A stretch of 64,000 nucleotides of DNA from Rhizobiaceae bacterium (GTDB lineage Bacteria; Pseudomonadota; Alphaproteobacteria; Rhizobiales; Rhizobiaceae). This document shows, in pieces, positions 18,758 through 27,154 of this stretch (positions are counted from its first letter, which is position 1; each line of letters opens with the position of its first letter). Both the position numbers and the translations under genes were made by a program. The DNA lies in the NCBI GenBank assembly GCA_905339215.1, contig CAJPFN010000096.1, forward strand, positions 1 to 64,000, in the 5' to 3' direction. The notes under the pieces are model-generated. The model was given only the letters and a program-made list of their open reading frames with translations. It ran no database searches and had not been told where the DNA came from.

Positions 18758-19207
18758 ATGCTCGGATCGCTGATCGCGACGATCCTTTCGGGTGAGGCCC
18801 TCGAAGCGGCGCGGCGTGCCCGCAGCGCGGCGATCGCCTACGCCGTTGCCGGCCTGCTTGGTCTCCTCGGCGTCGGCTTTCTGGTCGGCGCCGGCTTCGT
18901 TGCGGCGGCGCGGCGCTTCGGCACGATCGAGACGGCGTTGGCCTTTGGCTTCGCATTCCTCGTCGTTGCCTTCGGCATCGTTGCGATCCACGCGATGACC
19001 GAGAAGCGGCGCAAGAAGGCCGCGGCCAGTCGGCGGACCGCCGATGTCGCAACGATCGCGGGCGTCGCCGCGGTGACGCTCCTGCCGATCCTGCTGCGCG
19101 GTCGCTCCGCCGTCGGCGGCATCGCCGCCGCGGCGCTCGGTATCCTCGCCTACGGAATCTATCGGGAAAACACCCGGCCGAAGGATGGCGGCCCGCCGGC
19201 CGAATAA
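18758..19207 (+). CDS. Small membrane protein of the phage-holin-like/DUF1469 type
   Basis: A 149-residue inner-membrane protein with two close hydrophobic helices (about 25-50 and 60-82), a basic stretch EKRRKK, and two more hydrophobic segments. This is similar to the holin-superfamily proteins often paired with DUF883 genes. It starts ten bases after its neighbour and shares its promoter. The ribosome site is weak, so coupling is likely. The biochemical role is unknown. Confidence 0.75.
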   Translation: MLGSLIATILSGEALEAARRARSAAIAYAVAGLLGLLGVGFLVGAGFVAAARRFGTIETALAFGFAFLVVAFGIVAIHAMTEKRRKKAAASRRTADVATIAGVAAVTLLPILLRGRSAVGGIAAAALGILAYGIYRENTRPKDGGPPAE

Positions 19208-19213
19208 CGCGCG

Positions 19214-20110
19214 TCAGCCTGGCACGAGAACCCGCAGCGAAGCAGGCTCGATCGAGATTTCGGTTGCCGCTGCGACCGGCTGTAATTCCCCGTCGATGAC
19301 GGCCATCTGCGAGCGCAGCGGCGACAGGATCCTCAGCGTCACGCGATCCGCCTGGTGGATCTCCACGAGGTCGTTGTCCTGCCAGCGGCCGATCGCCACG
19401 TTCAGCGCATGGCGGACGATCTCGCCGCGCTGCCGCGCCACGGTCACGTAGATGCCGAGCATGCCTCCATCCGGATGATCCGCATATGGAAGATGCCCTT
19501 CGCCGAAGAGGTTGTTGGTGACGCCGATGTTCGAGGTGGTTGCGAGGATTTCCGTTTCGCCCATCTTCAGCGCCACGCGCATGCGCGGGGGTTTGAGGAC
19601 CGTCCAGTAGGCGGCCTTCGCAGAGGCCCCTATCTTGCCCAGCCGTGAGGCGAAATCCAGCCGCTCGCGCAGGCGCACCATCTTGGCATGCATTCCGATC
19701 GAGAACTGGTGGACGAAGGGCTGGCCGTTGGCGCTCGCCGTGTCGACCTGGCGGATGCGGCCGGACGCGAAGACTCCGACGGCCGCGTCGAGATCGAGCG
19801 GGATGCCGAGGCTGCGGGCGAAAAGGTTCATCGTCCCCGCCGGCAGGACCGCCAGCGCGCGTTCGGTTCCGCGCAGGATGCCTGCTGCCGCCGAGACCGT
19901 TCCGTCTCCGCCGCCCGCCATGACGACGTCGACGCCGTCCTCTGCCGCCGCCGCCTTCAGCGCCCACTCTATGTCGCCGGCGCCGACAATGGCGACCGTG
20001 CAGCTATGGCCGCGGCCCTCCAGCGTCTGGCGCAGCCGTGTTGCGAACTGTTCGATGTCGGTCGTGCGCAGCGTGCCGCCGTCGCGGTTCAACACCGTCG
20101 AGAAGTGCAT
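19214..20110 (-). CDS. Diacylglycerol kinase-family lipid kinase (YegS/DgkB-like)
   Basis: A 298-residue lipid kinase with the nucleotide-binding GGGDGT motif near residue 68 and the family's second sequence block around AVLPAGTMNLFARSLGIPLD. It presumably phosphorylates diacylglycerol or a related lipid at the membrane. It is convergent with the DUF1469 gene. An exact EcfG promoter lies 40 bases upstream of ATG 20110, placing lipid turnover in the stress regulon. The ribosome site is weak. Confidence 0.85.
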   Translation of the reverse strand: MHFSTVLNRDGGTLRTTDIEQFATRLRQTLEGRGHSCTVAIVGAGDIEWALKAAAAEDGVDVVMAGGGDGTVSAAAGILRGTERALAVLPAGTMNLFARSLGIPLDLDAAVGVFASGRIRQVDTASANGQPFVHQFSIGMHAKMVRLRERLDFASRLGKIGASAKAAYWTVLKPPRMRVALKMGETEILATTSNIGVTNNLFGEGHLPYADHPDGGMLGIYVTVARQRGEIVRHALNVAIGRWQDNDLVEIHQADRVTLRILSPLRSQMAVIDGELQPVAAATEISIEPASLRVLVPG

Positions 20111-20149
20111 TGCAGTGATCGTCCGGATGTTGCGGGGCCGGGCGCGCTA

Positions 20150-20174
20150 AACGATCACGGGCGCCAATCGTTCC
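20150..20174 (-). promoter_or_regulatory. EcfG-type promoter for the lipid kinase gene
   Basis: On the minus strand GGAAC (20174-20170), a 16-base spacer and CGTT (20153-20150) match the consensus exactly. Confidence 0.82.
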
Positions 20175-20222
20175 CGGGGCGAGCCGGATTGTGCGCTCTC
20201 GCTCCCGGGTCGCGCGCCGCCC

Positions 20223-20247
20223 GGAACCACCGGCGCGGATTGGCGTT
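20223..20247 (+). promoter_or_regulatory. EcfG-type promoter for the PRC-barrel gene
   Basis: GGAAC (20223-20227), a 16-base spacer and CGTT (20244-20247) match exactly. It is divergent from the lipid kinase promoter and leaves a leader of about 75 bases. Confidence 0.82.
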
Positions 20248-20332
20248 GTGACGTCGATGCCGCGCCCGTTCTTCCAGCCACGGTCGATCCCGGGCGCGGC
20301 AGTGCAGGAAAACCGCACAAGGAGAGATTACT

Positions 20333-21406
20333 ATGATCCGCAAGCTCTTGGCTACGACAGCGCTGGCAACCCTCATCGCCGGCGGCGCTTTTGCGCAGAC
20401 CACGACGGCGCCCGCGCCGGCAGCCCCGGCCGAAATCCAGCAGCCGGCCGACCAGGCGGCTCCGAAGATGCACGCCGACGGCTATCTTGCCACCAACCTC
20501 ATCGGTGAGACGGTGTATAACGGCACCGGCGACGACGCGCAGAACATCGGCGACGTGAACGACCTCGTCATCGACGCCGACGGCAACGTCCAGGCGGTTG
20601 TGGTCGGCGTCGGCGGCTTCCTGGGCTTGGGCGAGAAGAACGTCGCTCTCGAGTTCGACGCCATCGAGTGGGCCGAACGCGACGGCGATCGCTGGATCGT
20701 GGTCAGCTCGACGAAGGAGGCTCTTGAGGCGCTGCCCGAGTTCGACCGTTCCGCCTACGACATGGCCCCGGCCGTCGCCAGCGACGAGACCGCGCCGGCG
20801 ACGAATGACACGACCGTGATGGCCCCGGCCGACGGCTCGACCGCTGCCACCGACGATACCGCGATGGCGCCGGCCGGTCAGTCCACCAGCGGCAACAATG
20901 CCGAGGAATCGACCGCAATGAACCAGCCGTCGGACGACGCCGCGGCGACGGACAACGACACGACCGCGCAGGCGCCGGCTGCCGAAACCGATACGACCGC
21001 GCAGGCGCCGGCCGCCGACCAGCCGGCGGCGACCGACACCACCAAGACCGGCGCCATCGACCGTTCGACGCTCGATGAGCTGAATACGGCCGATATCCGC
21101 GCCGAGGAGCTGATCGGCACCACCGTCTACGGCGCCGGCGACGAGAATGTCGGCGAGATCGGCGACGTCGTCCTCAGCCAGGACGGCACGATCGACGCCA
21201 TCATCATCGACGTCGGCGGCTTCCTCGGCATGGGCGAGAAGGAGGTGGCGGTCGGCATGGACAACCTGGCGTTCCTGACCGACGAGGACGGCAACAAGTA
21301 CCTCTACACGACCTTCACCAAGGAACAGCTCGAGGCGCAGGCGGCCTATGACAAGAGCACCTGGGCCGAGAAGCGCGACGAGCAGCGCATGATCATGACG
21401 CAGTAG
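20333..21406 (+). CDS. Exported protein with two PRC-barrel domains
   Basis: A 357-residue exported protein. A signal peptide ends near GGAFAQ. PRC-barrel domains lie at about 45-125 and 255-340, each with the motif VGGFLG(L/M)GEK. Between them is a low-complexity Thr/Ala/Asp/Pro-rich linker with repeats such as TTAQAPAAETD. AAGGAGAG precedes ATG 20333. Under an EcfG promoter, it is likely a periplasmic or surface stress protein; ligands are unknown. Confidence 0.85.
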   Translation: MIRKLLATTALATLIAGGAFAQTTTAPAPAAPAEIQQPADQAAPKMHADGYLATNLIGETVYNGTGDDAQNIGDVNDLVIDADGNVQAVVVGVGGFLGLGEKNVALEFDAIEWAERDGDRWIVVSSTKEALEALPEFDRSAYDMAPAVASDETAPATNDTTVMAPADGSTAATDDTAMAPAGQSTSGNNAEESTAMNQPSDDAAATDNDTTAQAPAAETDTTAQAPAADQPAATDTTKTGAIDRSTLDELNTADIRAEELIGTTVYGAGDENVGEIGDVVLSQDGTIDAIIIDVGGFLGMGEKEVAVGMDNLAFLTDEDGNKYLYTTFTKEQLEAQAAYDKSTWAEKRDEQRMIMTQ

Positions 21407-21430
21407 TCCGTCGCCGGACCTGTCGACGAG

Positions 21431-21462
21431 CCCGCGCCGGTATACCCGGCGCGGGTTTTTTT
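21431..21462 (+). terminator. Rho-independent terminator after the PRC-barrel gene
   Basis: CCCGCGCCGG (21431-21440) pairs perfectly with CCGGCGCGGG (21446-21455), followed by seven T residues. Confidence 0.92.
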
Positions 21463-21465
21463 CTA

Positions 21466-23025
21466 CTACCGCCAGCCGCCGCGCATGTCGTCGGCGACGT
21501 GGCCGACCGCGCCGCCCTCGGTCAGTTCGCAGAGCGCCAGCGACTGGTCGAGATGTTCTGCCCGCCACGCCAGCAGGCGCTCGGCCATGGCAATCCGCGC
21601 GCCGCGATAGGCGTCGTCCTGGGCGACGTTACGCGTTTCGGCGGGGTCTTCGCGCAGGTCGAACAGCACCGGCGGTAGGCCGCCGCCGACATGGACGTAT
21701 TTCAGTGTCTCGGTGCGAAGGACGGCCAGGTTGCATTGCTGCGGCTTCAGGCCGAACGGCTGCGTCGACGTTCCGGCCGCGACCGAGCGGAAGTCGTATT
21801 CCCAGTGGACGGCGTCGCGCCATGCGGCCGGTGTCTCGCCGTGCAGGAACGGCGCCAGCGAGCGGCCGTCGAGATGCGGGGCAGGGGCTGCGCCGAGCAG
21901 GTCCATGATCGTCGGCAGGATGTCGACGGTTTCGGTGAAGGCGTAGACGACGCGTCCCCGCGCCGCTTGGGCGGGCGCACGCACGATCAGCGGGATATGG
22001 TAGCTGGCGTCGAAGAAGCCGCCCTTGCCGAGCAGGTGGTGATCGCCCATCATCTCGGCGTGGTCCGAGGTGAGGATGAAGATCGTGTTCTCCCATGCGC
22101 CGGCCTTTTCCAGCGCGCCGCGGATCCGGCCCATCAGCGCATCCATCTCCGCGATCATGCCGTAATAGATCGCGCGGATCCTGCGGAAGCTCGCCTCGCT
22201 CCAATCCGCGACCTTGCCCTTCGTCCCCGGCAGGAACTTCGAGCGGAGCTGCGTCTCGATCTCCAGCGCCACGAGGGGATGGATGGCGGCTTCAGCCTCG
22301 GGGCTCGCGGCGCGGGCGAAAGCCGGTCCGTCGGCCGGATCGTGCAGCGTGTTCCACGGCTCGGGCACGACGAAGGGCGGGTGCGGGCTGAGGAACGAGA
22401 GGTGGGCGAACCACGGCTCGTCCTGTTCGCCCATCCAGCGAATGAACTCGCCCGCCAGGAATGCCGCCGGCGTCTCGTCGGCGCCGTAGACCGGTGGTGC
22501 CGGCGTGACGTCGTCGTCAGGCCCACCCGCGGGCGTGTGGATCATCGGGAAGCCAGCGCTGGAATCGATGCCGCGCTGGGCGAGCCAGGAGAGCCACGGC
22601 TTCTGGTGCTCGGGCAGGAGCTGGCGGACGCTGAAGCCGGGCAGCACGCCCTCGTAGCTCTTCAAGAGCGGATCGCCGGGGGCGTGCCGGCGCGGATCGG
22701 GCGCTATGTCGGAATAGCCGAACAGGGTGGGGTCGTAGCCCAGCGCCCGCGCCGCCAGCGCGACGTTGCCGTGGCGCGCGTCGAGCGGCGTGCCGTTGCG
22801 GCAGACCCGGTTGGTCATCTGGTAGAGGCCTGTATAGAGGCAGGCGCGCGCCGGCGAGCAGGGAGCGGCCCCCGCATAGTGCCGGCGGAACAGCACCCCC
22901 TCGCGCGCCAGCGCGTCGATGTTGGGCGTTCTGATCGACGGGTTGCCGGCGGCGCCGAGGCTGTCGCCGCGCCACTGGTCGCAGGTGATGAACAGCACGT
23001 TCGGCCTTGCGGACCGTCCTTTCAC
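21466..23025 (-). CDS. Sulfatase/alkaline-phosphatase superfamily hydrolase, phosphonate monoester hydrolase-like
   Basis: A 519-residue formylglycine-dependent hydrolase. The C-x-P-x-R signature is CSPAR with Cys56 as the residue converted to formylglycine. Metal ligands are visible in TCDQWRGD and TSDHAEMMGDHH. The order of landmark motifs (DPRRHAPGDP, FTETVDILPTIMD, WEYDFRSV) follows the rhizobial phosphonate monoester hydrolase rather than typical arylsulfatases. Phosphonate or phosphodiester hydrolysis is therefore the likely activity, although the family is promiscuous. There is no signal peptide, so it is cytoplasmic. It ends next to the terminator of the convergent PRC gene. Confidence 0.85.
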   Translation of the reverse strand: MKGRSARPNVLFITCDQWRGDSLGAAGNPSIRTPNIDALAREGVLFRRHYAGAAPCSPARACLYTGLYQMTNRVCRNGTPLDARHGNVALAARALGYDPTLFGYSDIAPDPRRHAPGDPLLKSYEGVLPGFSVRQLLPEHQKPWLSWLAQRGIDSSAGFPMIHTPAGGPDDDVTPAPPVYGADETPAAFLAGEFIRWMGEQDEPWFAHLSFLSPHPPFVVPEPWNTLHDPADGPAFARAASPEAEAAIHPLVALEIETQLRSKFLPGTKGKVADWSEASFRRIRAIYYGMIAEMDALMGRIRGALEKAGAWENTIFILTSDHAEMMGDHHLLGKGGFFDASYHIPLIVRAPAQAARGRVVYAFTETVDILPTIMDLLGAAPAPHLDGRSLAPFLHGETPAAWRDAVHWEYDFRSVAAGTSTQPFGLKPQQCNLAVLRTETLKYVHVGGGLPPVLFDLREDPAETRNVAQDDAYRGARIAMAERLLAWRAEHLDQSLALCELTEGGAVGHVADDMRGGWR

Positions 23026-23250
23026 GGCGGGATCTCCCTTGCTTCACCCTGCGCCATCAGCCCGAAAAGCCGGTGTTGCGCAAGCGGTCCGTGAAGCGTC
23101 ATCGGTGAACGATCAAGGCCCGATTGTTCGATGCCTGGATACGGTTCATTCTCAGTTAGAAGCTCTTCCATCCGGCGGCCGACGACCGACATAAAGATGC
23201 GAACGAACGGCGGCAGTCCGCCGCGACAATCCAATCGAGGGAGCAAGCGA

Positions 23251-24183
23251 ATGCTCGACCAGATCAAGGGCCTTCACCACGTCACGTCGATGGCGAAGGA
23301 TGCCCGCCAGAACAACGCCTTCTTCACCGGCACGCTCGGCCTGCGCCGGGTGAAGAAGACCGTCAACTTCGACGCGCCCGACGTCTACCACCTCTACTAC
23401 GCCGACGAGTTCGGCACGCCCGGCTCGGTGATGACCTATTTCCCGTTTCCCAACATCGGCCAGGGCCGTCCCGGCGCGGGGGAGGTCGGTACGACCGTGT
23501 TCTCGGTGCCCGAGGGCTCGCTCGGCTACTGGCGCGAGCGCCTGGAAAAGGAGGGCGTGGCCGGACTCGCCGAGAACGAAGCCTTCGGCGAGAAGCGGCT
23601 TTCCTTCCTCGGACCGGACCGCGATGGCTTCGCCCTCGTCGAGGCGAAGGACGACGGCCGCGCGCCGTGGGCGAAGGGCGGCGTGCCGGACGACGAGGCG
23701 ATCCGCGGTTTCCACTCGGTGTCAATGCGGCTGCGCGACGCCGGCCGCACGGCGGAGCTGCTCAAGTTCATGGGCTACGAGGAGGCCGGCCAGTCGAGCG
23801 GCATCCGCCGCTTCACCATTCCGGGCGGCAACGGCGCCGATGTCGTCGACATCGAGACGCTGCCGGGCGCGCCTTTCGCCGGGCTCGGCGCCGGCTCGGT
23901 GCACCACGTCGCTTTCGCCGTGGAGAACCGGGCACGGCAGCTCGAGGTGCGCAAGGCGCTGATCGACACGGGATACCAGGTGACGCCGGTGATCGACCGC
24001 GACTATTTCTGGGCGATCTACTTCCGCACGCCCGGCGGCGTTCTGTTCGAGGTATCGACCAACGAGCCCGGCTTCGACCGCGACGAGGACACGGCCCATC
24101 TCGGCGAGGCCTTGAAGCTGCCGTCCCAGCATGCTCACCTGCGTCCCTACGTGGAGACGCACCTCCAGCCGCTCGGCGATTGA
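23251..24183 (+). CDS. VOC-superfamily ring-cleaving dioxygenase (MhqO/PcpA-like)
   Basis: A 310-residue type I extradiol dioxygenase with two glyoxalase-fold modules (about 1-150 and 155-300). The probable metal ligands are His in LHHVTSM, His in VHHVAF and Glu in LFEVST. Relatives cleave hydroquinones or detoxify quinones in the cytoplasm. ATG 23251 follows CGAGGGAG. The following gene encodes an MhqD-like esterase eight bases away, the pairing seen in quinone-resistance operons, so that role is inferred here. Confidence 0.85.
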   Translation: MLDQIKGLHHVTSMAKDARQNNAFFTGTLGLRRVKKTVNFDAPDVYHLYYADEFGTPGSVMTYFPFPNIGQGRPGAGEVGTTVFSVPEGSLGYWRERLEKEGVAGLAENEAFGEKRLSFLGPDRDGFALVEAKDDGRAPWAKGGVPDDEAIRGFHSVSMRLRDAGRTAELLKFMGYEEAGQSSGIRRFTIPGGNGADVVDIETLPGAPFAGLGAGSVHHVAFAVENRARQLEVRKALIDTGYQVTPVIDRDYFWAIYFRTPGGVLFEVSTNEPGFDRDEDTAHLGEALKLPSQHAHLRPYVETHLQPLGD

Positions 24184-24190
24184 GGACGCC

Positions 24191-25108
24191 ATGGACCAGA
24201 ACGCCTACATCCACGAGGTGCTGCCCGGAAAGCCGGGCGGGCCGCTCCTCTTCGTGCTGCACGGCACCGGCGGCGACGAGCGCCAGCTGCTCGCGCTCGG
24301 CCGCGATCTCCTGCCCGACGCCACGGTCGTCTCGCCGCGCGGCGACGTCTCGGAAAACGGCGCGGCGCGCTTCTTCCGCCGCGCCGCCGAAGGCGTCTAC
24401 GACATGGACGACCTCGACCGTGCGGCGAAGAAATTCGCCGGGTTCGTCCGCGCCCATGCCGCCGCCCGGGCGCCGTCGGCCGTCTACGGCCTCGGCTACT
24501 CAAACGGCGCCAACATCCTTGCCGCGACCATCTTCGCCGATCCCGGCCTCTTCGCCCGCGCCGTGCTCATGCACCCGCTGATCCCGTTCCAGCCGAAGGT
24601 TTCCGGCAGCCTCGCCGGCCGTGCGATCCTGATGACCGCCGGCCGCCACGATCCGATCTGCCCGCCGACGCTGACCTCGCGCCTGGAGGCGCACCTGCGC
24701 GCGCTCGGCGCCGATGTCGACGTGGTCTGGCATCCGGGCGCGCATGAGGTGCGCGACGAGGAGATCGAGGCCGCGCGTGCGTTCCTGAACCGGACCCCGG
24801 AAGCAAAGCCCATGAACGAGACTTTCGATGTCCGGCTCGAGGACGGCGAGACCAAGGGCCGCTACGTCGTCGAAGCGGCGGACGGCTCGGTCGCCGAGAT
24901 GACGTTCACCAAGGTCGGGTCCAGCCAGTTGATCATCGACCACACCGGCGTGCCCGACGCCTTCCGCGGCAAGGGCGTCGGCGCGCTCCTGGTCGCCCGG
25001 GCGGTCGAAGACGCGCGCGCGGCGGGCAAGACGATCATCCCGCTCTGCCCGTTTGCCGCAGCCCAGTTCCGCCGCCATCCCGAATGGGCGGACGTTCTGA
25101 GGAAGTGA
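24191..25108 (+). CDS. Carboxylesterase (MhqD-like) fused to a GNAT-type acetyltransferase domain
   Basis: A 305-residue two-domain protein. Residues 1 to about 205 are an alpha/beta hydrolase of the phospholipase/carboxylesterase family, with the oxyanion region LHGTGGDE, nucleophile Ser in GYSNGAN, Asp in GRHDP and His in HPGAHEV. Residues about 212-305 form a short YjdJ-type GNAT domain with the acetyl-CoA loop FRGKGVGALL. A Met (AKPMNETF) at the junction suggests a former separate start, yet the frame is continuous. It lies between the dioxygenase and a free-standing copy of the same GNAT domain. Confidence 0.85.
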   Translation: MDQNAYIHEVLPGKPGGPLLFVLHGTGGDERQLLALGRDLLPDATVVSPRGDVSENGAARFFRRAAEGVYDMDDLDRAAKKFAGFVRAHAAARAPSAVYGLGYSNGANILAATIFADPGLFARAVLMHPLIPFQPKVSGSLAGRAILMTAGRHDPICPPTLTSRLEAHLRALGADVDVVWHPGAHEVRDEEIEAARAFLNRTPEAKPMNETFDVRLEDGETKGRYVVEAADGSVAEMTFTKVGSSQLIIDHTGVPDAFRGKGVGALLVARAVEDARAAGKTIIPLCPFAAAQFRRHPEWADVLRK

Positions 25109-25122
25109 CGGGAGTGGAAGCG

Positions 25123-25425
25123 ATGGACGATCTCGCAGCGCGTTTCGAGTTCAACGAGACGGCGAAGGGCGGCCGCTATTTCATGGTCATGCCCAACGGC
25201 GAGGAGGCGAAGATCACCTTCGTCAGGGCCGGACCGGGCCACATCGTCGCGGACCACACCTTCGTGCCGGTGCCCTACCGCGGCGACGGCGTCGCCGAGG
25301 CGCTCGTCGAGCGGCTCGTCGCCGATGCGCGCGCCGCCGGCAACCGCATCACGCCGGCCTGCTGGTACGTCGCGGACGAGTTCAGGCGCCACCACCCCGC
25401 ATGGGACGACGTGCTGATGAAGTAA
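25123..25425 (+). CDS. Small GNAT-family N-acetyltransferase (YjdJ-like)
   Basis: A 100-residue acetyltransferase-like protein with the acetyl-CoA-binding loop YRGDGVAEALVERL. It closely parallels the C-terminal domain of the preceding fusion protein (IVADHTFVPVPYRG versus IIDHTGVPDAFRG), so the two look like a tandem duplication. GGGAGTGGA precedes ATG 25123. A short AGGGG/CCCCT hairpin (25425-25442) separates it from the convergent matB gene. The substrate is unknown. Confidence 0.82.
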   Translation: MDDLAARFEFNETAKGGRYFMVMPNGEEAKITFVRAGPGHIVADHTFVPVPYRGDGVAEALVERLVADARAAGNRITPACWYVADEFRRHHPAWDDVLMK

Positions 25426-25440
25426 GGGGATGACCTGCCC

Positions 25441-26955
25441 CTACCGGGCGAACACATCCCGGTAGCGGTCGCGCAGCAGGTTCTTCTGCACCTTGCCCAT
25501 CGTGTTGCGCGGCAGCTCGTCGAGGATGGCGACGTGGCGCGGCTGCTTGAAGCGGGCCAGCGTGTCGCGGATGCCTGAAAGCACGGCCTCCGGGTCGAGC
25601 GCGACGCCCTTCTTCGGCGTGACGACGGCGACGACGCCTTCGCCGAGGTCGGGATGCGGCACGCCGACGACCGCCGATTCCAGAACGCCGGGCTGCTCGT
25701 CGAGCAGCATCTCGACTTCCTTGGGATAGATGTTGTAGCCGCCCGAGATGATCAGGTCCTTGGCGCGGCCGACGATGGTGACGTAGCCGTCGGCGTCCAT
25801 CTGGGCGAGGTCGCCGGTGATGAAGAAGCCGTCGGCGCGGAACTCCTCCTTCGTCTTCTCCGGCATGTTCCAGTAGCCCTTGAAGACGTTGCGGCCCTTC
25901 ACCTCGATGACGCCGATCTCGCCCGCCGCCACCTCCCTACCGGTCTCGGGATCGCAGATGCGTACGGAAACGCCCGGCAGTGGCAGGCCGACGGTGCCGG
26001 CGCGGCGCTCGCCTTCATAGGGGTTCGACGTGTTCATGTTGGTCTCGGTCATCCCGTAGCGCTCGAGGATGCGCTGGCCGGTGCGCCGTTCGAACTCGAC
26101 ATGGGTCTCGGCGAGCAGCGGCGCGCTGCCCGAGACGAACAGGCGCATGTGGCCGACGAGCGCCCTGTCCAGCCGCGGGTCGGCCAAGAGCCGCGTGTAG
26201 AAGGTCGGCACGCCCATCATCGTGGTTGCCTGCGGCATGAAGCGGATGAGGTCGTCGACGTCGAGGCCGGGCAGGAAGATCATCGCGCCACCGCAGAGCA
26301 GGATGACGTTGGTGGCGACGAACAGGCCGTGCGTGTGGAAGATCGGCAGCGCGTGCAGCAGCACGTCGTCGCCAGTGAAGCGCCACTCCACCACCAGCGC
26401 CTCGGCATTGGAGAGCAGATTGTCGTGGGAAAGCATGGCGCCCTTCGAGCGCCCGGTCGTGCCCGACGTGTAGAGGAAGGCGGCGAGGTCGTCCGGTCCG
26501 CGCCCGGCGACGGGAAAGTCCGTGGGCTGCCCCGCGGCCGCGTCGGCCAGCGTGCCGCGTCCGTCGGCGTCGAGCGTGCGCAGGGCCGCGCCCGCCTTCT
26601 CCGCCACCGGGGCGAGGGCGGCCGCGCCGGCACCGTCACAGACCAACAGCCGGGCCCCGGCGTCGGCGACGAAATACTCGACCTCGGCCGGCGTATAGGC
26701 CGTGTTCAGCGGCAGGAAGACGAAGCCGCCCTGGACGCAGGCCGCATAGACCGCCAGCGCCTCGGCCGACTTCTTCGCCTGCAGCGCCACGCGGTCGCCG
26801 GGCCTGACCCCGGCCGCGGCGATGGCGTGGGCGAAGCGGCCGGCCATGTCGAGGAACGCGCCGTAGCTCAATCGCCGCCCGTCTTTCAGGATCAGGAAGG
26901 TCCGGTCGCTGCCCGCATGCGGGGCGAAGAGGGCATCGTAGAGCGTGTTCGGCAT
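25441..26955 (-). CDS. matB: Malonyl-CoA synthetase
   Basis: An adenylate-forming enzyme that makes malonyl-CoA from malonate, ATP and CoA in the cytoplasm. At 504 residues it has the length of rhizobial MatB. It carries the AMP-binding P-loop YTSGTTGRSKGAML, the ERYGMTE motif, the hinge GDLAQMD...GRAKD and the catalytic Lys in NTMGKVQKN. ATG 26955 is chosen over in-frame codons upstream because it aligns with family N-termini. No malonyl-CoA decarboxylase (MatA) or malonate carrier gene is beside it. Methylmalonyl- or general acyl-CoA synthetase activity remains possible. Confidence 0.88.
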   Translation of the reverse strand: MPNTLYDALFAPHAGSDRTFLILKDGRRLSYGAFLDMAGRFAHAIAAAGVRPGDRVALQAKKSAEALAVYAACVQGGFVFLPLNTAYTPAEVEYFVADAGARLLVCDGAGAAALAPVAEKAGAALRTLDADGRGTLADAAAGQPTDFPVAGRGPDDLAAFLYTSGTTGRSKGAMLSHDNLLSNAEALVVEWRFTGDDVLLHALPIFHTHGLFVATNVILLCGGAMIFLPGLDVDDLIRFMPQATTMMGVPTFYTRLLADPRLDRALVGHMRLFVSGSAPLLAETHVEFERRTGQRILERYGMTETNMNTSNPYEGERRAGTVGLPLPGVSVRICDPETGREVAAGEIGVIEVKGRNVFKGYWNMPEKTKEEFRADGFFITGDLAQMDADGYVTIVGRAKDLIISGGYNIYPKEVEMLLDEQPGVLESAVVGVPHPDLGEGVVAVVTPKKGVALDPEAVLSGIRDTLARFKQPRHVAILDELPRNTMGKVQKNLLRDRYRDVFAR

Positions 26956-27154
26956 CGGCAGGCCTCTGGGCGGACCGGGTTCGTCGGATCGGCCCCTATC
27001 CAGCACCGCGGCGGCCGGCGGGCAAGGGCAAAGATGGGCGTCGCCCCCGCCAATCCCACCCTTCGGCCTCTTCGGCACCTCCGTCGCTTTGCCAGGCGCC
27101 GCCCGTTCGGTCTACAAGGGTGCCCCTGCCCGCCGCGCATTTGAAAGAAGCTCC

